Source: Microbacterium sp. ProA8 (lineage in GTDB: Bacteria; Actinomycetota; Actinomycetes; Actinomycetales; Microbacteriaceae). From it: a DNA stretch of 64,000 nt. The translations under genes and the position numbers were made by a program. Under the pieces are notes generated by a model, which worked only from the letters and a program-made list of their open reading frames with translations, had not been told where the DNA came from and made no database searches. The stretch spans positions 2,294,001 through 2,358,000 of the forward strand of contig NZ_CP157000.1 of assembly GCF_039905635.1 (NCBI RefSeq), written 5' to 3'. Positions 1 to 9,135 of this stretch are shown one piece after another; position 1 is the first letter of the stretch; every line of letters starts with the position of its first letter.

Positions 1-362
1 TGCGCTTCGGCGTGCCCAGCACGGTGCGCATGTTCCGCTCGCTCACGCAGTATCCGTCTCTCCAGCGGCTGCTCGAGATGCGCATTCCGACGCTCGTCGT
101 GCTGGGGCAGCGCGACCCGCTGCTGCCGCACGCGCACCGCGTCGACGAGATCGCCAGCCAGACCGACAGCCATGTGCTCGTCGTGATGCTGGAGGGCGCC
201 GCGCACGCGATCAACTTCAGCCATCCGGGACAGCTGGCGCACGTCATCCGTCTGTTCATGGACGATCTGCCGATCGAGAACGACCCGGCCTGGCCGGGGC
301 ACGTGCGGCTCTACGAGGTGCACCGCGGCAAGCATCATCCGCCGGCACGGCCGGGCGAGTGA
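1..362 (+). CDS. alpha/beta hydrolase, C-terminal part (5' end outside window)
   Basis: The reading frame is open from the first bases, so the gene begins to the left of the window and only about the last 120 residues are seen. The segment LGQRDPLLP followed by GAAHAINFSHP matches the strand-Asp-loop and catalytic-His region of alpha/beta-hydrolase fold enzymes. Substrate cannot be told because the nucleophile elbow is missing. The tail after the His (HRGKHHPPARPGE) is basic and low in complexity. It is followed by the convergent gamma-carbonic-anhydrase-like gene. Confidence 0.75.
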   Translation, partial: RFGVPSTVRMFRSLTQYPSLQRLLEMRIPTLVVLGQRDPLLPHAHRVDEIASQTDSHVLVVMLEGAAHAINFSHPGQLAHVIRLFMDDLPIENDPAWPGHVRLYEVHRGKHHPPARPGE

Positions 363-398
363 CGCCCGCACCCGCGCACCGCGCGTAAGCGCCCTGCG

Positions 399-938
399 TC
401 AGACGAGGGGGCGGGCCTCGATGTGCTCCTGCACGTGCGCGAGGTAGTGCTCGGCGTTGCGCAGCAGTCCGGCGCGCTCGTCATCGGTCAGCTTGCGCCG
501 CACCTTGCCGGGCACGCCGGCGACGAGGGAGCCGTCCGGGATGTCGGATCCCTCGAGCACGACCGCCCCGCCGGCGATGAGGCATCCCGCGCCGATCCTG
601 GCGCCGTTGAGCACCACCGCGCCCATGCCGATGAGCGACCCGTCGCCGATCGTGCAGCCGTGGACGACGGCGTTGTGCCCGACCGACACGTTCTCTCCGA
701 TCACGACCGGACTGCCGGCATCGACGTGCACCGACACGTTGTCCTGCAGGTTGCTGTTGGCCCCCACGGTGATCGTGTCGCCGTCGGCGCGGAGCACCGC
801 GTTGTACCAGACGCTCGCACCCGGACCGAGGGTGACTTCCCCGACGATGCGCGCGCCGGCGGCGACGAACGACGTGGGGTGGAGGTCGGGCGTCCTGCCC
901 GCGGCGGCGAGGACGGAGGCTTCGGCTGCGATCGTCAT
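399..938 (-). CDS. gamma-carbonic anhydrase family protein (left-handed beta-helix)
   Basis: The 179-residue protein is built of hexapeptide repeats ([LIV]-G-x-x-x-x) from about residue 25 to 145, as in YrdA/CaiE/PaaY-type gamma-carbonic anhydrases. Candidate metal-binding histidines are seen in SVHVD and in GHNAVVHGC, the usual three-His arrangement. Length fits the family. The start ATG overlaps the stop of the acyltransferase gene upstream by four bases (ATGA), so the two are probably co-transcribed. Enzyme activity is not certain, since many bacterial family members have no measured hydratase activity. Confidence 0.85.
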   Translation of the reverse strand: MTIAAEASVLAAAGRTPDLHPTSFVAAGARIVGEVTLGPGASVWYNAVLRADGDTITVGANSNLQDNVSVHVDAGSPVVIGENVSVGHNAVVHGCTIGDGSLIGMGAVVLNGARIGAGCLIAGGAVVLEGSDIPDGSLVAGVPGKVRRKLTDDERAGLLRNAEHYLAHVQEHIEARPLV

Positions 939-3082
939 GACCCGACCCTATTCGCGAGCGCCGCCTCGATGGCCTCGGTGTACCAGGGTGCGAGGCTGTC
1001 GGCGAAGGTGACGGTGAGGTGGTCCTGGTCGCGATAGATGTTCGCTCCGCCCACGACTGGTGCGCACGTGTCCTCCTCGCAGAACACGTCGGTGAAGTCG
1101 AGCAGCGTCACGGCGTCGAGACCGGATGCCGCGTCCCGCAGCGGATCGTCCTCCACGAGCACATCGGAGCGGGCGCCTTCGCACTCCGACGCGTCGCGCG
1201 TACGCAGGCACTTGTTGGGGTCGGTTTCCCAGACCGGGTTGTCGACCACGGTGATGACGGGGATGCCGCGATCGGTCACCGTGCTCCATGCTTCCCGGTA
1301 GCCGGCGACGGCGGCGTCATGGGCCGAGTCGTATCCGGCCGAGGAGTACGGGGTGGTCGCGATCGCCGCGGTGAACACGGCATCGAGGTCGGCATCGTCG
1401 ATCGCGTTCTGGACGCGGTCGCGCCACTCGGTGCACGCCGCGCCGAAGGCGCCGGGCGTCGAGAGCGGTGTCGTGTTCCAGGGGCAGGCGCCCTTGAACC
1501 AGGTCACGAGCTGCCAGCCGTTCTCGTCGGCCATGCGCTGGAACGTCGACAGCAGCTGATATGCGTGGCTGTCCCCCACGAGCGCGACCCTCGGGGCCTC
1601 GGGGTCGTCCGAGCCGAACGTGCACGACACCGGTCGGGCGTCGGTGAGCTGCACGAAGCACTGCGGGTATTCGGGACGGTCGATGCCGGCGAAGCCCGGC
1701 GCCGGCAGGATCTGGTCCCCGAAGTCTGCGTCGGCGCAGGAAGCATCGAGAACGGATGCCGCGCCGAAGCACTCCGGCGGGTTCTGCTGCAGCGTCGCGA
1801 TGTCGCGGGTGCCCTGGTTGTACAGCGGCGCGTTGACGAGCCACGCGGTGCCGGCGACGAGGGCGACGACGATCATCGCCGCGAGCGACGACCACAGTGT
1901 GACGCGCGCGGGCCGCGAGGTGAGCACCTTCCAGCCCCGTGCGGGGTCTTCGACGAAGCGCTTGGTGAGCCACGCGAGCACGAAGCACAGCAGGAGCAGG
2001 GCGACGCGGTGGTAGATCGTGAGACCCCAGAAGGGCACCGACGGCGCGATGACGATCAGCGGCCAGTGCCAGAGGTACAGCGAGTACGAGATGTCGCCGA
2101 CGAACTGCGCGGGACGGACCGCGAGGAGGCGGGTCGGGTACCACCAGCGGTCCGTGTTGGACGCGGCGATCACTGCGGCCGCGCCCAGCGTGGGCAGTGC
2201 CGCCATGTACCCGGGGAACGGGGTCTGCCCGTCGAAGGTGAAGGCCGCGTACAGCAGCATCAGGATGCCCGCCCAGCCGAGCACGAAGCTGCCGATCGCG
2301 TTGCGCACGCGCAGCAGCGGCACGAGCGCGACCAGCGCCCCGACGCCGAACTGCCACATCCGCCCGAAGGTGACGAAGTAGGCCGGTGCCGGGTTCGTGA
2401 TGGTGAAGACCACGCAGAACACGAACGACACCGCGGTCACGACGCCGAGTGCGGCGATGACGGTGCGGCGGCGCTCGCCCCGGAACCACTTCACGCCGAT
2501 CCACGCCGCCAGCAGCATGATGAGCGGCCACATCACGTAGAACTGCTCTTCGAGCGACAGCGACCAGTAGTGCTGGACCGTGGTCGGCGAGCCGGCGTGG
2601 TTCAGGTAATCCGCCGAGTTGAGCGCCAGATACCAGTTCTCGACGTAGAACGTCGACGCGAGGATCTCGCGCACCTCGTTCGGCAGCGCCGAGGTCGGCA
2701 TGAGGTACGGCGACATCACCACGATCGCGCAGAAGAGCAGGACCAGGAGGGATGCCGGAAGCAGGCGCCGTGCGCGCCGGGCCCAGAACTGCCCGAGCTT
2801 CACCGTGCCGGTGGCCGTGAGCTCGCGCATCAGATGCGCCGTGATGAGGAAGCCCGAGATCACGAAGAAGATGTCGACGCCGATGTAGCCGCCGGTGAGG
2901 CGGCCGGGCCAGAAGTGGTACAGCACGACGAAGAGCACGGCGATGGCGCGCAGCCCCTGCACGTGCGGGATGAACCGGGACGGCTCCGCGTGTTCGGGCG
3001 AGCGGTCGCGGGGCTCGCGGGTCACGGTCTTGGCGGGAGCGCTCAGATGCTGCGGTCCGAGGTCGTGATCGGCGGAAGGCAC
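935..3082 (-). CDS. OafA/YrhL-type membrane acyltransferase with C-terminal SGNH domain
   Basis: The 715-residue protein has an integral membrane acyltransferase-3 domain (about residues 35 to 400, starting near the conserved VQGLRAIAV...YHF) with about ten hydrophobic segments. An extracytoplasmic SGNH hydrolase-like domain follows, with GDSHAYQL near residue 500 as the nucleophile block and DQDHLT near residue 687 as the Asp-His block. This fused architecture is typical of O-acetyltransferases that modify cell-wall or surface polysaccharides (OafA, OatA class). The acceptor sugar cannot be read from sequence. It is divergent from dps, with about 170 bases between the starts. Confidence 0.88.
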   Translation of the reverse strand: MPSADHDLGPQHLSAPAKTVTREPRDRSPEHAEPSRFIPHVQGLRAIAVLFVVLYHFWPGRLTGGYIGVDIFFVISGFLITAHLMRELTATGTVKLGQFWARRARRLLPASLLVLLFCAIVVMSPYLMPTSALPNEVREILASTFYVENWYLALNSADYLNHAGSPTTVQHYWSLSLEEQFYVMWPLIMLLAAWIGVKWFRGERRRTVIAALGVVTAVSFVFCVVFTITNPAPAYFVTFGRMWQFGVGALVALVPLLRVRNAIGSFVLGWAGILMLLYAAFTFDGQTPFPGYMAALPTLGAAAVIAASNTDRWWYPTRLLAVRPAQFVGDISYSLYLWHWPLIVIAPSVPFWGLTIYHRVALLLLCFVLAWLTKRFVEDPARGWKVLTSRPARVTLWSSLAAMIVVALVAGTAWLVNAPLYNQGTRDIATLQQNPPECFGAASVLDASCADADFGDQILPAPGFAGIDRPEYPQCFVQLTDARPVSCTFGSDDPEAPRVALVGDSHAYQLLSTFQRMADENGWQLVTWFKGACPWNTTPLSTPGAFGAACTEWRDRVQNAIDDADLDAVFTAAIATTPYSSAGYDSAHDAAVAGYREAWSTVTDRGIPVITVVDNPVWETDPNKCLRTRDASECEGARSDVLVEDDPLRDAASGLDAVTLLDFTDVFCEEDTCAPVVGGANIYRDQDHLTVTFADSLAPWYTEAIEAALANRVGS

Positions 3083-3250
3083 GAATCGACGTTAGCCGCT
3101 GTCGCGCGTCCGGCCCGCACCCGCAGCGCGGATTCGCCGGTTTAGCCCAGCCTTGTCTTGCTTGCGGAATGACTCCCGCTGAGTAGCGTTGCAGTCACTG
3201 GAGGGCGAACGCCGAGTTGAGCGACCCTCCGCACGATGGAGGCGACAGAT

Positions 3251-3733
3251 ATGACGAACACCCAGACCACCCCCGCAACCGCAGCGAACCCCGACGTCGC
3301 CGCCGCGACGGCGCAGTTCCTCACCCCCGTCGTCCTGGGCCTGCAGGCCCTGGCCGTGAACGGAAAGCAGGCGCACTGGAACGTGCGCGGCGCGAACTTC
3401 ATCGCGATCCACGAGCTCCTCGACTCCGTCGTCGCCCACGCGCAGGACGGCGCCGACCAGGCCGCGGAGCGCATCGTCGCCCTGGGCCTGCCCGTGGACG
3501 CCCGCGTCAGCACGGTGGCGCAGAAGACCGCGACGACCGTGCCCGCCGGCTTCACGCAGTGGGACGCGCTCATCCGCAACGTGATCACCGACATGGACAC
3601 CGTCATCGCGGACGTCCAGGCGGCGATCGACGGGCTGGACGAGTTCGACCTGACGAGCCAGGACATCGCGATCGGCATCAAGGAGTCCCTCGAGAAGGAC
3701 CGCTGGTTCCTCTTCGCGCACCTCGCCGAGTGA
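3251..3733 (+). CDS. dps: Dps family DNA-binding ferritin-like protein
   Basis: The product is 160 residues if started at the ATG at 3251, preferred over the in-frame ATG at 3236 because GGAGG lies just upstream at a normal distance. The segment KQAHWNVRG plus a downstream acidic helix (HELLDSVVAHAQD) is the Dps ferroxidase signature with His, Asp and Glu ligands at the dimer interface. Dps stores iron, consumes peroxide and compacts DNA in stress or stationary phase. It stands alone between a divergent acyltransferase and a repeat-containing hairpin. Regulation is not visible beyond the divergent promoter region. Confidence 0.92.
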   Translation: MTNTQTTPATAANPDVAAATAQFLTPVVLGLQALAVNGKQAHWNVRGANFIAIHELLDSVVAHAQDGADQAAERIVALGLPVDARVSTVAQKTATTVPAGFTQWDALIRNVITDMDTVIADVQAAIDGLDEFDLTSQDIAIGIKESLEKDRWFLFAHLAE

Positions 3734-3740
3734 GCATCTT

Positions 3741-3866
3741 CGCTCGTTGAGCGAGCGAGGAACGCGGTCGTTGAGCGAGCTTGCGAGTCGAAACGCAGAG
3801 ACGAAACGCCCTGGAATTCTCATCGAAGTCCGGGGCGTTTCGTCTCGCTTCGCTCGCTCAACGACC
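3741..3866. repeat. GTTGAGCGAGC-type repeats forming a bidirectional terminator-like hairpin
   Basis: Two direct copies of CGTTGAGCGAGC occur at 3744 to 3755 and 3769 to 3780, and an inverted copy (GCTCGCTCAACG) lies at 3853 to 3864. Inside these, GAGACGAAACGCCC pairs with GGGGCGTTTCGTCTC (about 3798 to 3846), making a long stem. It sits between convergent dps and the response regulator gene, so it probably ends transcription from both sides. The outer motif looks like a dispersed intergenic palindrome. Confidence 0.7.
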
Positions 3867-3871
3867 GGTGA

Positions 3872-4564
3872 TCACGGATGCTGCAGGAAGGCGAGGACGG
3901 CGTGCACCCGGCGATGCTCGGTGCCCGACTCCTCGAGTCCGAGCTTCGCGAAGATCGCACTGATGTTCTTCTCGACCGCACCGACGCCGATGAACAGCTG
4001 TTGCGCGATGTTCGCGTTGCTGCGTCCTTCAGCCATGAGCGTGAGCACGTCGCGCTCACGCGGCGTGAGCGTCGCCAGCGGATCGGGCCGTGCCGACAGC
4101 AGGCCCTGCACGACGAGCGGATCGAGCACCGTGCCGCGTTCGCGGACGCGGCGGACGGCATCCGTGAACTCATCGAGTGACGTCACGCGGTCCTTCAGGA
4201 GGTAGCCGACGCCTCCCTCCCCGCCGGCGAGGAGCTCGCGGGCGTAGACGCCCTCGACGTACTGGCTGAGGACCAGGATGCCCACCTGCGGCAGCGCCGC
4301 CCGCACGGCGAGCGCCGCGCGGATGCCCTCGTCGCGGAAGCCCGGGGGCAGCCGGACGTCGAGGATGGCGACGTCCGCACGCGCTTCACGCACGCGCTCG
4401 ACAACATCCTGCGCATCGCCCCATGCCCCCGCGGTCGTGTAACCGGCCTCGCCGAACAGGCGGACGAGACCTTCGCGGAGCAGGACGGAGTCCTCGAAGA
4501 GGACGACCCGCAGCGGTGCGGTGTCGGAGGATGCGGCCATCCCCTCAGGATAGGCATCGGTCAC
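3872..4564 (-). CDS. NarL/LuxR-type response regulator
   Basis: The receiver domain carries VLFEDSVLLREG (acidic pocket) and VAILDVRLP (phospho-acceptor Asp near residue 60), with the conserved Lys in GYLLKDR. The C-terminal LuxR helix-turn-helix is TPRERDVLTLMAEGRSN and following. The GTG at 4564 overlaps the kinase stop by four bases (GTGA). An ATG at 4540 preceded too closely by GAGGGG is the alternative, giving 222 rather than 230 residues. It is the cognate regulator of the adjacent kinase. Position next to the multicopper oxidase suggests, but does not prove, a metal or envelope-stress signal. Confidence 0.9.
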   Translation of the reverse strand: MTDAYPEGMAASSDTAPLRVVLFEDSVLLREGLVRLFGEAGYTTAGAWGDAQDVVERVREARADVAILDVRLPPGFRDEGIRAALAVRAALPQVGILVLSQYVEGVYARELLAGGEGGVGYLLKDRVTSLDEFTDAVRRVRERGTVLDPLVVQGLLSARPDPLATLTPRERDVLTLMAEGRSNANIAQQLFIGVGAVEKNISAIFAKLGLEESGTEHRRVHAVLAFLQHP

Positions 4565-5967
4565 GGCGCGACCGCCAGCGGGATGTGCGCACCGACCGAG
4601 GTCGGGCCGCCGACGGGGCTCGTGACCACGAGCAGTCCGCGCAGGCCCGCGAGGCGCTCGCGGAGCCCCTCGAGGCCGTGGCCCGACGTGATGACCGCGC
4701 CGCCGCGGCCGTTGTCGACGACCCACACGTCGAGGTGCGTGGGCGCCCCCGTGGCGTTACGGCGGAGCGAGGCGCGCACCGTCGCGGCGGTCGCACCGGA
4801 GTGCTTGACGGCGTTGGTCATCAGCTCGGCGACGACGAAGTACACCGTGCGCGCGACTTCGGGGCTCACGGCGTGGTCGATCGCCGGATCGATCTCTGCC
4901 TGCACCCACAGTGGGGACGTGGTGACCAGGGCGTCGAGCGCGGCGGACAGGCCGCGGTCTTGCAGCAGCGGTGGCGCGACGCCGCTGGACAGCGCACGCA
5001 GCTCGTCGAGCGCCGCCTTGGCATGACCGCGTGCTTCGCGCGCCAGCTCGGCGGCGGCATCCGCGTCTCCTGACTCGGCTCGACGCTCCAGCGCCGCGAG
5101 ATCCATCTGCAGCCGCACCAGGCGCTGCTGCGGACCGTCGTGGATGTCGCGCTCGAGGCGACGCAGGGCGACGTCCTCGGCGTGCACGGCGGCACCCCGG
5201 GCGGCCGCCTCGGCGCGCACCTCGGCGGCGAGCTCATCCGAGTTCCAGCGGCCGAGCATGCCGCGGGCGATGGCGTGGTGGCCCCGCGCCAGCCCGCCGA
5301 GCACCCACGGCATCGTGGCCGTGAAGAGGATGCCGGCGATGAGGTAGAGCGTGACCTCGACGGCCCAGCTCGACCAGCCGCCGAACAGCCACGGCACGTA
5401 GTCGGCGACGTACTGACCCCATTCGCCGCCGGAGCCGTCGTCGTTCCAGCCCCGGGGCAGGAACAGCCCCCAGAACCAGTAGGTGAGGCCGCCGAGGCCG
5501 ATGCTCAGCCACACCGTCGTCAGCGCGAACGAGATGGTGCTGACGATCGGGTTCACGATCATCCCGTGCACGAGATAGAGCCAGTAGTGCCCGTTGCGGA
5601 TGGGACGCGTGAGCGTCATCCAGAAGCCCGTGCTGTCGGTGGTGTCGCGGTTCCACTCCGGCTCCGGGATCTCCGGGAGGCCGGTCAGCAGCAGCAGGAA
5701 CCTGTCCGCGACGCCGAAGCCACGGGCGATCAGCAGCGTCAGCACCCCCAGCGGCAGACCGATCAGGATGACGAGCAGGCCGACGCTCGTCCAGAACAAC
5801 GGCGCCAGCACGCTGATCGAAAGCATCGCCAGGACGAAGACCGCGAGGAGGTAGACGGCGCTGCCCGGCGTGCGGATCCAGGCTCGCCCGTAGGACGCCC
5901 AGAACCCGGTGACGGGTCTGGACGCGTCCGGCTGCAGCGGGGCTGGCTCAGTGGTCGTGACGGTCAT
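4561..5967 (-). CDS. sensor histidine kinase (HisKA_3, NarX/DegS class)
   Basis: The N-terminal half (about residues 25 to 240) holds several membrane segments of the putative-sensor type. The dimerisation/phosphoacceptor block ERDIHDGPQQRLVRL contains the predicted phospho-His near residue 277. The ATPase domain has NAVKHSGA (N box) and GHGLEGLRERL (G box) near residues 385 and 429. The start overlaps the end of the multicopper oxidase gene by 20 bases and the stop overlaps the regulator start. The three genes therefore look like one leftward operon. Confidence 0.9.
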   Translation of the reverse strand: MTVTTTEPAPLQPDASRPVTGFWASYGRAWIRTPGSAVYLLAVFVLAMLSISVLAPLFWTSVGLLVILIGLPLGVLTLLIARGFGVADRFLLLLTGLPEIPEPEWNRDTTDSTGFWMTLTRPIRNGHYWLYLVHGMIVNPIVSTISFALTTVWLSIGLGGLTYWFWGLFLPRGWNDDGSGGEWGQYVADYVPWLFGGWSSWAVEVTLYLIAGILFTATMPWVLGGLARGHHAIARGMLGRWNSDELAAEVRAEAAARGAAVHAEDVALRRLERDIHDGPQQRLVRLQMDLAALERRAESGDADAAAELAREARGHAKAALDELRALSSGVAPPLLQDRGLSAALDALVTTSPLWVQAEIDPAIDHAVSPEVARTVYFVVAELMTNAVKHSGATAATVRASLRRNATGAPTHLDVWVVDNGRGGAVITSGHGLEGLRERLAGLRGLLVVTSPVGGPTSVGAHIPLAVAP

Positions 5968-7576
5968 CGGTGTCTCCCTCAGGACGCTTCAGGTCGGGCT
6001 GCTGGCCCGGCTCGACGACCAGGAACTGTCCCATCATGCCCTGGTCCTCGTGCCACAGAAGGTGGCAGTGATACATGTACGGGGTGGTCGGATCGGCGTA
6101 GTCGTCGAACCGCACCAGAAGCCGGTATTCGCGGTCGTGCTCGAGCGCGATGGTGTCCTTGAACCCGGCCAGACGGGCGGGCGGCGGGGCGCCGTCGACG
6201 CTGAGGATCCGGAACTGCGTGTCGTGGACGTGGAACGAGTGCGGCAGCGGATTGTTGTTCCGCACGGTCCAGACCTCGCTGGTGTCGACCGTCGCGACGA
6301 CATCCGCCCGGTCGAGGTCCATCTCGCGGTCGTTGATGTCGTGGCCCGACATGACGAACTCGCGCTCTGCCGCTGCGCTGTTCGCATCAGCCGTCGGCAG
6401 GCTCGCGAGTCGCGACGGCACCTCCGGTGAGTCCGCGAGGGATGCGGCGGCCCGCAGCTCCATCACGTCGAAGCCGGCCGAGCCCGCGTTGAGCGCCGGG
6501 TCGGGCGCCTCAGACCGCAGCACGACGCGCTCCCCCGGCTTCATGGAAACCACGATCTCGGCGCGCTCCCCCGGCGACAGCGGGATGTCCGTCGCCGTGA
6601 CCGGCGCTTCGAGCAGGCCGCCGTCGGTGCCGATGAGGGAGAACTCGCGGCCGTCGGCGAAGGCGAAGTCGTACATCCGCGCACTCGAGCCGTTCAGGAG
6701 CCGCAGGCGCACCCGCTCGGTCGTGACATCGAGGTACGGCGCGACGGTGCCGTTCACCAGGATGGTGTCGCCGAGCACGCCGTCGAACTGCATGCCCAGT
6801 CCGCCCGCGAACGACCCGTCGGCACTGAACGAGCGGTCCTGCACGATCACCGGGAGATCGTCGACGCCGTACTCGCGGGGCAGGGCGAGCGCGGCCTCCG
6901 CATCGTCGCGCACCAGGAACATCCCGGCGAGACCCGCGTCGACCTGTTCCTGCGTGCGGCCGTGCAGGTGCGGGTGGTACCAGAGCGTCGCGGCCGGCTG
7001 GTCGATCGTCCACGCGGGCTGCCACATGCCGCCCGCGGCGATCGGCGAGTAGGGACCGCCGTCCATGGCTGCGGGCAGGTGCATGCCGTGCCAGTGCACG
7101 GTCGTGGGTTCCGCGAGGCCGTTGGTCACGTCGACCCGCACCTGCTCGCCCTTCTCGGCGACGAGCGTGGGCCCGAGGTAGGCGCCGTCGTAGCCGAGCG
7201 TCGGCGTCTCCCCTTGGGGAACCATCGACGACCGGCCCTCCTGTGCGGTGAGCTCGAAGACCCGCACGCCGTTCTCGACGCGGGAGGGCGCCAGCGGCGG
7301 TATCGCGAGCGGGGCACCGAAGTCGATGGTCCCGGCGGCGGGAGGCGTCTTGCGCACCGCGTTGGTCGCGAACCAGATTCCTCCGGCGGCGATGAGCAGG
7401 GCGATGACCGCGAGCGGGATCGCGATGAGCGTGATGATGAGGCGCCGACGTCGCCTGCGGCGTGGCGTCGCGCTCGGCGGCGCCATCGACGGCGGAGCGG
7501 GCGGCTGCGGGGCGCGCGGTGTGGACGAGGTGAAGGTCATGCCTCCAGCCTCGCGACGACGCCGTCGCCGCGGCAT
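5948..7576 (-). CDS. membrane-anchored multicopper oxidase
   Basis: All four copper-binding blocks are present: HWHGMHLP (near residue 156), WYHPHLHG (near 198), HSFHVHD (near 444) and HCHLLWHEDQGMM (near 502), including the Cys-His-His-Met set of a type 1 site. A run of arginines followed by a hydrophobic segment (IITLIAIPLAVIALLIAAGG) makes an N-terminal anchor. Such enzymes (CueO/CotA class) oxidise Cu(I), phenols or metals outside the membrane using O2. The ATG at 7576 has GGGAGG at good spacing. An internal ATG at 7540 has GGAGG only one base away. It is followed directly by a two-component system. Confidence 0.9.
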   Translation of the reverse strand: MPRRRRRREAGGMTFTSSTPRAPQPPAPPSMAPPSATPRRRRRRRLIITLIAIPLAVIALLIAAGGIWFATNAVRKTPPAAGTIDFGAPLAIPPLAPSRVENGVRVFELTAQEGRSSMVPQGETPTLGYDGAYLGPTLVAEKGEQVRVDVTNGLAEPTTVHWHGMHLPAAMDGGPYSPIAAGGMWQPAWTIDQPAATLWYHPHLHGRTQEQVDAGLAGMFLVRDDAEAALALPREYGVDDLPVIVQDRSFSADGSFAGGLGMQFDGVLGDTILVNGTVAPYLDVTTERVRLRLLNGSSARMYDFAFADGREFSLIGTDGGLLEAPVTATDIPLSPGERAEIVVSMKPGERVVLRSEAPDPALNAGSAGFDVMELRAAASLADSPEVPSRLASLPTADANSAAAEREFVMSGHDINDREMDLDRADVVATVDTSEVWTVRNNNPLPHSFHVHDTQFRILSVDGAPPPARLAGFKDTIALEHDREYRLLVRFDDYADPTTPYMYHCHLLWHEDQGMMGQFLVVEPGQQPDLKRPEGDTDDRHDH

Positions 7577-7629
7577 CCGACCCCCTCCCGAACCCGTACG
7601 GGGGAAGACCCCCGCCGGCAGGGAGGGCT

Positions 7630-9135
7630 TTACGCCAGATACGTCAGGCGCCCGCCGAGCAGCGTGGCGTCGACGCGCATGCCGCGGAGCTCTGTCTCGT
7701 CGGCGGTGAGCGGGTCGCGCCCGCAGACGGCCAGGTCGGCGAGGTCGCCCGGCTGGACACGCGCGGGCACGGCAGAGCCGCCGCGGGTGGATGCCGCGAG
7801 AGCAGTGGCGGCATCCACGCGCTGCTGGGGCTGCCAGGCGTCGCGGCCGTCGCGCGTGCGGAACACCGCCGACGCCATCCCCGCCCACGGATCGAGCGGT
7901 GTCACCGGCGCGTCCGACCCGAACAGGAGATTCGCGCCGCTGTCGGCCAGGGCGCGCAGCGGGTAGGGCTGCGCGGTCTGGCCGGCCCAGACCCTGTCGG
8001 TCAGGTCCCGGTCGTCGAGCGCGTGCTCGGGCTGCACGCTCGCGGCGACGCCCAGGCGCGCGAACCTCGGGATGTCGGCGTGGGCGACCAGCTGCGCGTG
8101 CTCGATGGAGCCCCAGGCGCCGGTCGCGGCGAAGGCATCGAGCGCATGCGAGTTCGCGACGTCGCCGATCGCGTGGATGGCCGAGCCGATGCCGGCCGCG
8201 GTCGCACGTGTCATCAGGTCGACCAGCGTCGCAAGATCGACCGTGAGCAGCCCGTGGTTGTGCGGGTCGCCCGGATACGCGTGCGAGGTCGCCGCCGTGC
8301 GGGTTCCCAGCGAGCCGTCGGTGATGACCTTGAGCCCGCCCACGCGCGCGAGATCGGACCCGGCGCCGCGGGCGACATCGCCGGTCTGGAGGCCCTCGGC
8401 GATCGCCCGGTCGAGGAACTCGGGGTAGATCCCGAAGACGCTCCGCAGGGCGTCGAAGCCGCCGGCGAGGCGGCGTGCCCAGGCGTCCTCGTTCCACGCC
8501 ATGTCGAGGTCGACGAGTCCCACGACGCCGCGGGCAGCGGCATCCTGCGCCATACGACCGACGAGCGGATCCGACACCGACGCGTCGACGGCGTTGAGCC
8601 GCCGCGAGATCTCGAAGGCGGGTTCCTCACGAAGGATGCCGGCGCCGTCGGGCGTGAAGCCCTCGCGTCGGAGGGCGGCGCTGTTGAGCCACACGCTGTG
8701 CACGTCGGCATTGATGAGGTAGGTCGGCACCTCGCCGGTCGCGGCGTCGAGGACCACGAGATCCGGCGCGTCCGTCCAGAACGCGTCGCGGAAGCCGGCG
8801 CCGACCCGGCGGCCGTCCGGCAGCGCCTCGGCTTCGCCCATGAGGGCGGCCGCCTCGGCCGCGGACGTCGCACCGCCGAGCGCGACGCGCTGGGCGGACA
8901 GCGCCCATTGGACGGTGTGCACGTGGTGGTCCCAGAGGCCGGGGATGACCCACCCGCCGCCGGCATCGAGCACGAGGCCCTGCCGCGGGAGCCCACCGGC
9001 AGGCGCGATGTCGACGACCAGTCCCTCCGCGAGATGGACGTCCACCGGTTCTGAGCCGAAGGGGTCGCTGCGGTCGGAACCGGTCAGCCGCGCGTTCGCG
9101 ATGACGTCGGGGACGTCGCCGCGAGCGAGCGTCAC
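7630..9135 (-). CDS. YtcJ-type amidohydrolase
   Basis: The 501-residue protein has the metal-dependent hydrolase signature GLWDHHVHT after a short beta domain, then HAIGDVANSHALDAF, SIEHAQL and LLFGSDAPVTPL, all typical of the YtcJ/amidohydrolase-3 branch. The substrate is unknown for most members. The GTG start overlaps the stop of the PaiB-like gene (GTGA). The gap to the oxidase gene is about 50 bases, so read-through into the oxidase operon is possible. Confidence 0.87.
   Translation of the reverse strand: MTLARGDVPDVIANARLTGSDRSDPFGSEPVDVHLAEGLVVDIAPAGGLPRQGLVLDAGGGWVIPGLWDHHVHTVQWALSAQRVALGGATSAAEAAALMGEAEALPDGRRVGAGFRDAFWTDAPDLVVLDAATGEVPTYLINADVHSVWLNSAALRREGFTPDGAGILREEPAFEISRRLNAVDASVSDPLVGRMAQDAAARGVVGLVDLDMAWNEDAWARRLAGGFDALRSVFGIYPEFLDRAIAEGLQTGDVARGAGSDLARVGGLKVITDGSLGTRTAATSHAYPGDPHNHGLLTVDLATLVDLMTRATAAGIGSAIHAIGDVANSHALDAFAATGAWGSIEHAQLVAHADIPRFARLGVAASVQPEHALDDRDLTDRVWAGQTAQPYPLRALADSGANLLFGSDAPVTPLDPWAGMASAVFRTRDGRDAWQPQQRVDAATALAASTRGGSAVPARVQPGDLADLAVCGRDPLTADETELRGMRVDATLLGGRLTYLA

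Noticed and set aside
1019-3145. Long rightward frame of 708 codons opposite the acyltransferase gene
   Set aside because: It is the high-GC antisense shadow of a gene with clear membrane acyltransferase and SGNH motifs; the product is Arg/Glu/His-rich without domains.
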